From Candidatus Gastranaerophilales bacterium (GTDB lineage: Bacteria; Cyanobacteriota; Vampirovibrionia; Gastranaerophilales; Gastranaerophilaceae): a DNA stretch of 64,000 nt. Shown here piece by piece: positions 60,750 to 64,000 of the stretch. The first letter of the stretch is position 1. Each line of letters starts with the position of its first letter. The translations under genes were made by a program, and so were the position numbers. The stretch lies in NCBI GenBank assembly GCA_944322785.1, contig CALUPW010000008.1, forward strand, positions 33,343-97,342. Reading direction: 5' to 3'. The notes beneath the pieces are model-generated. The model was not told the origin of the DNA, ran no database searches, and saw only the letters and a program-made list of their open reading frames with translations.

Positions 60750-62264
60750 CTAAGCAGCAAGAGCCGCTAATTTCTGGTTAATTTCGTCAGTTAAACTTGT
60801 GTTGTTGGCCTGCACAGCATAAGTTTTTGCTTTTTCAAGCAAGCCGCGAGCTTTGTTATTGCAATTGTAGTCAAGCATTATATTTGCCGCATCCATATAA
60901 CTCTGTGCAACTTTCAGCGGAGAATCGGCGTCTGAGTAATGTTTTACGGCATTTGAATAGGATTTTAAGGCTTCCTGCGGCTCGCCAAACTTGTCATAAG
61001 CCTTTGCAAGACTTGATGAAACATAACCCTTAACTTTTGCATTGTCGGTTTCGGCTGCCAGATCGTCCGCAACAGTCAAATAATCCAACGCATCCTGCTC
61101 ATACATATCAGTATAAATATTTCCCATTTTTGTTAAAGATGTTGACTGCGCCGCAAGATTTTCAGACTCTCCGCCCCATGCAACAGAACTGTAATAATGG
61201 TCAAGCGCAGGTTTAATCTGATTTACGTCGTCATAAATCTGTGCCATTGAATAGTGAGCTTTTGTCTTTACATTGTTGTCTGTTGTTTGTTTAATTGATT
61301 TGTTATAACTTTTAAGTGCCTGAGCATAATAATCGTGGTCATCATAAATTTTTCCGACTTCATAGTAGATTTTAGCGCCTGTTTCGGTATCACCGATTTC
61401 TTCCGCACGTTTAAGAGCTTTCTGGAAATTTTCGATGGCTTTTTGCGGCTCGTTTGCATAAGCTAACTTTTTAGACTGCAAAAACAGAGATTTCAATTCT
61501 TTGTCCTGCGGAATATAAACCTTTGTTTGTGTTTCAGCTGTATTTTCCGCAGTATCGGGATTTTCCACAATTCCGCTTGACACTTCAATCTCTGATACGT
61601 TTTCAGGAAGCGTTTTTGATTTGGTTTTTTGCGGATTCTCCGTAGAGCCTTCCGGAAATTTTACTAGAAACTGCGGGTTTATATCCTTCTCGTTATATTT
61701 AAAATCAATATCCTGCAAAAACAGTGCATTAACCCAGTTCTCAACAACTTTTGAATCTTTGTTAAGAGTCTTTGAAATATACCTGTCCAGCTGACGGGAA
61801 GCATTCATCAAATCTGATTTGACAAGATTGATGTCAGGATTTGGCTGCGCAAGCTGAGCCTGAATAAGACTTATTCTGTTATTAACTTCCTCACTCAAAT
61901 CAGCAGGAGTTCCGATTGCAACCGCAGTATTTTTAAAATCCTTTAAGATTTGTGCAATATTGATTTTTGATGAACGTCCCTCAATTGATGAAGTTTGAGA
62001 AGGTGACACTGTACGGGAATTCTGTCCGTAAAGCTGTTGCGCACGCTGTGATTGTGAGGGGGTGACATTGTTATAACTCAAATTTTCCCGTGCATCTTCA
62101 ACATATTCCAAACCACGGCTTCTAGAGTTGTTTAAAGTTTTTTGCTCCTGTTCTGCCTGCGTAAGCGACTTTTTGGCATCATCGTCCTGTTTCTTTTTAA
62201 CAAGTCCCCTGCCATCTCTTACGATATACGGACGCTGGTAAATATTGTTTAAATTCAGCCCCAT
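60750..62264 (-). CDS. TPR protein (504 aa)
   Basis: The N-terminal 130 residues are polar, Gln/Ser/Asn-rich and probably unfolded; a helical stretch (about 110-180) and a Lys/Pro/Thr-rich linker follow. From about residue 250 there are six or more TPR units (IYYEVGKIYDDHDYYAQALKSYNKSI, AKAYDKFGEPQEALKSYSNAV). No signal peptide. Cytoplasmic scaffold of unknown partner. It ends two bases from the end of the pilin-like gene on the other strand. Confidence 0.8.
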   Translation of the reverse strand: MGLNLNNIYQRPYIVRDGRGLVKKKQDDDAKKSLTQAEQEQKTLNNSRSRGLEYVEDARENLSYNNVTPSQSQRAQQLYGQNSRTVSPSQTSSIEGRSSKINIAQILKDFKNTAVAIGTPADLSEEVNNRISLIQAQLAQPNPDINLVKSDLMNASRQLDRYISKTLNKDSKVVENWVNALFLQDIDFKYNEKDINPQFLVKFPEGSTENPQKTKSKTLPENVSEIEVSSGIVENPDTAENTAETQTKVYIPQDKELKSLFLQSKKLAYANEPQKAIENFQKALKRAEEIGDTETGAKIYYEVGKIYDDHDYYAQALKSYNKSIKQTTDNNVKTKAHYSMAQIYDDVNQIKPALDHYYSSVAWGGESENLAAQSTSLTKMGNIYTDMYEQDALDYLTVADDLAAETDNAKVKGYVSSSLAKAYDKFGEPQEALKSYSNAVKHYSDADSPLKVAQSYMDAANIMLDYNCNNKARGLLEKAKTYAVQANNTSLTDEINQKLAALAA

Positions 62265-62671
62265 ACCGGTTTTTACAATACCTCACTGATCTGACTTTGC
62301 ACTATTTGCAATAATGCGACATCATAACTATAACCTATAATACACCTGATGTTATCATACTTTCGTATGATATATTTGATATTAATTTAAGGTTTTTGGG
62401 ACAAAAGTCAAGACAAAAACGACAAAATTCATGTCATTGCGAGCGAAAGCGAAGCAATCCTGCTTTTTCAATTGGATGGATTCTTCGCCTTGCGGCTCAT
62501 AATGACGGGACGGCACCCGTCCACGCCGACGGCGGCTCAGTCCGGCACCCGTCGCATCTAACTAACAACTCCTCGTCACTCCGGCCTCCGAGCCGGAGTC
62601 TTTTGGCATAAGGAAAAGGCACCCGATTGTTTTTAATGGGTGCCTATATTGAGCAAAAAGTATTTGTTTTG
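62265..62671. repeat. Gene-free stretch with dispersed palindromes
   Basis: The first 160 bases are the AT-rich upstream region of the TPR gene. From 62433 to 62506 lies an imperfect inverted repeat that begins GTCATTGCGAGCGAAAGCG and ends CTCATAATGAC, a widely dispersed bacterial repeat type. At 62575-62600 is a copy of the GTCACTCCGGC...GCCGGAGTC palindrome also found in the pilin leader. Small reading frames here are repeat-derived and not supported. Confidence 0.7.
62617..62645 (-). terminator. Terminator after the secreted-type protein
   Basis: AGGCACCC (62617-62624) with GGGTGCCT (62638-62645), T run on the minus strand, 26 bases after the stop. Confidence 0.75.
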
Positions 62672-64000
62672 TTATTTTATTGTAGCTTCATCTACTCGAT
62701 TGATGTGAACCCAATCAGCCTGACTTCCGCTCGCATATACTCTAACTTGCGAATCCAAACTGCTGATATCCCCTGTTACGTAAATATCATCTGATTTTAT
62801 TGTTCTCGCAATCCCGAGGTTACTACCTGCTTTTCCGGACAAATCTACAACTACAAAACCAGATTTATTTGCAAAGTCAACATAGATTTTTGTATTATTA
62901 AAGACTCCATTACCACTACATTGCATGTTGTAAGTTACGGTTCCCTTCAAATTCGGGGTAGTACCTGTTGCGGAAATATCATAATTAAAATTACATGTTG
63001 ATTCACGTTGTTCCTCTGATCCACCTTGCGTTGGTTCAACACGAATATATGTATCTTTGGTTATAGTAAATTGATACGGATCACCTGTAAACAACAGCCT
63101 GTTGGTTCTTGAATCATACCATTCAAAGCTTGTTAGATTATAGCTTGAACCTGTACCATAACCTCCCAACTGAATAAAGGTTCCGGAATCAACCGTACGG
63201 GTACAAGGAGATGATTGACAGTCACGCCAATTATTACCTTCGGCTATACTTACAAAATCAATCGGGTCTGAGTAGGTTACGGTCAATGTGACCTGTTCCG
63301 GTTCAGGTTCAGGCGTTGTTATGGTAGTTCCGCCTGCAGTTGCGCAGCCGGATGGACTTGATCTCGTTATCGAACCGCTTAGGCTTAAATTATTAATTAC
63401 TCCGCTGAGATTCTTAGGCGAATTATACGTACAGTTTGTTTTTCCTTGTTTGATTGTACAGGAGCCGTCGCCGCTCGGTCCGCCATCTGAAAATTGCCAG
63501 TCAAAGTAGACTGTTACATCAACAGGAAGGGTATGATCTATATTGACAGATGCATCCATGTGATAGGAGCTGGAACTGCCATGATCCTGCGGCTGTAATT
63601 GTAATGTTGCTGTCGCCGGATTAGGACAGACTGCGGTTTCTTCTTTTGAAAAATTAACTTTTACCTCTTCGGTTCCTGTCAAATTGGATATAGATGTTTT
63701 ATCCGGCGTTGCCGTATATCCGCCTTGCGCCTGACAGCTAATTGTATAGTTGGTACCGCATGCCATATTATTTAATGTTGATATAAATGAATTATATGAA
63801 CCTAATGTCGCATTTTTAGTAGTGCCGTCTGCCGCTTTTGCGGTACAGCCACCTTGAGCACCAGCTGTAAGTGTACCTGTTCCCTTAAATGTTATCGCAC
63901 AGTCGTTGCTTGCCGGTGGAGCCGGTTCCGGCTCCGGACAACAGGATCCTTCACAATAATTCACTTTACCGGTCAGAGTATATGTATCACCCTCTTTTAA
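62672..64000 (-). CDS. Secreted/surface-type beta-rich protein, N-terminus off the right edge
   Basis: The frame is open to the window end (KEGDTYTLTGK precedes the GTG at 63964), so the visible 443 residues are the C-terminal part. It is rich in Thr, Ser, Gly and paired Cys, with Pro/Glu linkers (CCPEPEPAPP, TTPEPEPEQ) between beta-rich segments that look like Ig-like or bacterial repeat modules. No membrane anchor or sorting signal is visible at the C-terminus. Likely exported. An adhesin or pilus-associated role is possible but unproven. Confidence 0.7.
   Translation of the reverse strand, partial: LKEGDTYTLTGKVNYCEGSCCPEPEPAPPASNDCAITFKGTGTLTAGAQGGCTAKAADGTTKNATLGSYNSFISTLNNMACGTNYTISCQAQGGYTATPDKTSISNLTGTEEVKVNFSKEETAVCPNPATATLQLQPQDHGSSSSYHMDASVNIDHTLPVDVTVYFDWQFSDGGPSGDGSCTIKQGKTNCTYNSPKNLSGVINNLSLSGSITRSSPSGCATAGGTTITTPEPEPEQVTLTVTYSDPIDFVSIAEGNNWRDCQSSPCTRTVDSGTFIQLGGYGTGSSYNLTSFEWYDSRTNRLLFTGDPYQFTITKDTYIRVEPTQGGSEEQRESTCNFNYDISATGTTPNLKGTVTYNMQCSGNGVFNNTKIYVDFANKSGFVVVDLSGKAGSNLGIARTIKSDDIYVTGDISSLDSQVRVYASGSQADWVHINRVDEATIK

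Noticed and set aside
62396..62611. 71-codon plus-strand frame
   Set aside because: Made almost entirely of dispersed palindromes, without a ribosome binding site.

Overview
The window looks like a low-GC, outer-membrane-bearing bacterium related to Cyanobacteria, most likely a gut Gastranaerophilales/Melainabacteria-type genome. The evidence is indirect. It carries lipid A and Kdo genes (lpxI, lpxB, kdsD, kdsC), an MCE protein and an OstA-type protein, which imply an outer membrane. It also carries a MurT-type ligase, and prepilins with the processing form A|FT(M/L)(A/S)EVLITLGIIG. Many lineage-type hypothetical proteins are present. I saw no photosynthesis genes, IS elements, phage genes, CRISPR arrays, tRNAs or rRNAs.

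Layout. 1-5 kb: a DegT/DnrJ-type aminotransferase, then a translationally coupled pair (a 626-aa unknown protein and an amidohydrolase). 5-9 kb: a candidate small RNA and an operon of AAA-TPR protein, rsmG and a GNAT-like protein. 9-15.3 kb: an envelope operon with a 34-aa membrane peptide, an M23 peptidase, an OstA/LptD-like protein, a class II aldolase, lpxI and lpxB. 15-20.5 kb: an unknown membrane protein, a dGTPase, an MCE protein and a TPR protein. 20.5-21.2 kb: a gene-free block of palindromic repeats. 21.2-25.3 kb: a 2-hydroxyacid dehydrogenase, an ArsB/NhaD-type permease, a pilin-like gene with a 12-G tract and a STAS-like protein. 25.3-28.1 kb: kdsD, kdsC, queD-like and uppP. 28.1-33.6 kb: a coupled three-gene operon of two large unknown proteins and a GH13 enzyme. 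33.7-37.1 kb: panD, yajQ, small proteins, a DUF3137-type protein, rplT and rpmI. 37.2-43.6 kb: an MBL hydrolase and a cell-wall/division operon, murC-murB-ddl-ftsQ-nadE. 43.7-53.3 kb: a GNAT protein, leuS, an NTF2-like protein, lspA, rluD, a run of YtxH/DUF948-type small membrane proteins, and murT. 53.3-60.8 kb: pdxJ, a small Cys-rich protein, a structured RNA candidate, rex, an intracellular subtilase, coaX, hisS, a nucleotidyltransferase-like protein, and a second pilin-like gene with an 11-G tract. 60.8-64 kb: a TPR protein, repeats, and a secreted-type protein that runs off the right edge.

The most notable signal is the pair of type IV pilin-like genes. In each, a leader start codon is followed by a long G tract that leaves the pilin domain out of frame in this sequence. 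In both, loss of one G restores one continuous prepilin. The leader region of one of them resembles a gene start cut by the left window edge. This suggests slipped-strand phase variation of a pilin family. Other points: a NAD synthetase with a decayed glutaminase domain; a palindromic repeat inserted in frame in leuS; a perfect consensus promoter that makes hisS probably leaderless; two candidate non-coding RNAs; and an uncharacterised operon around a GH13 enzyme.
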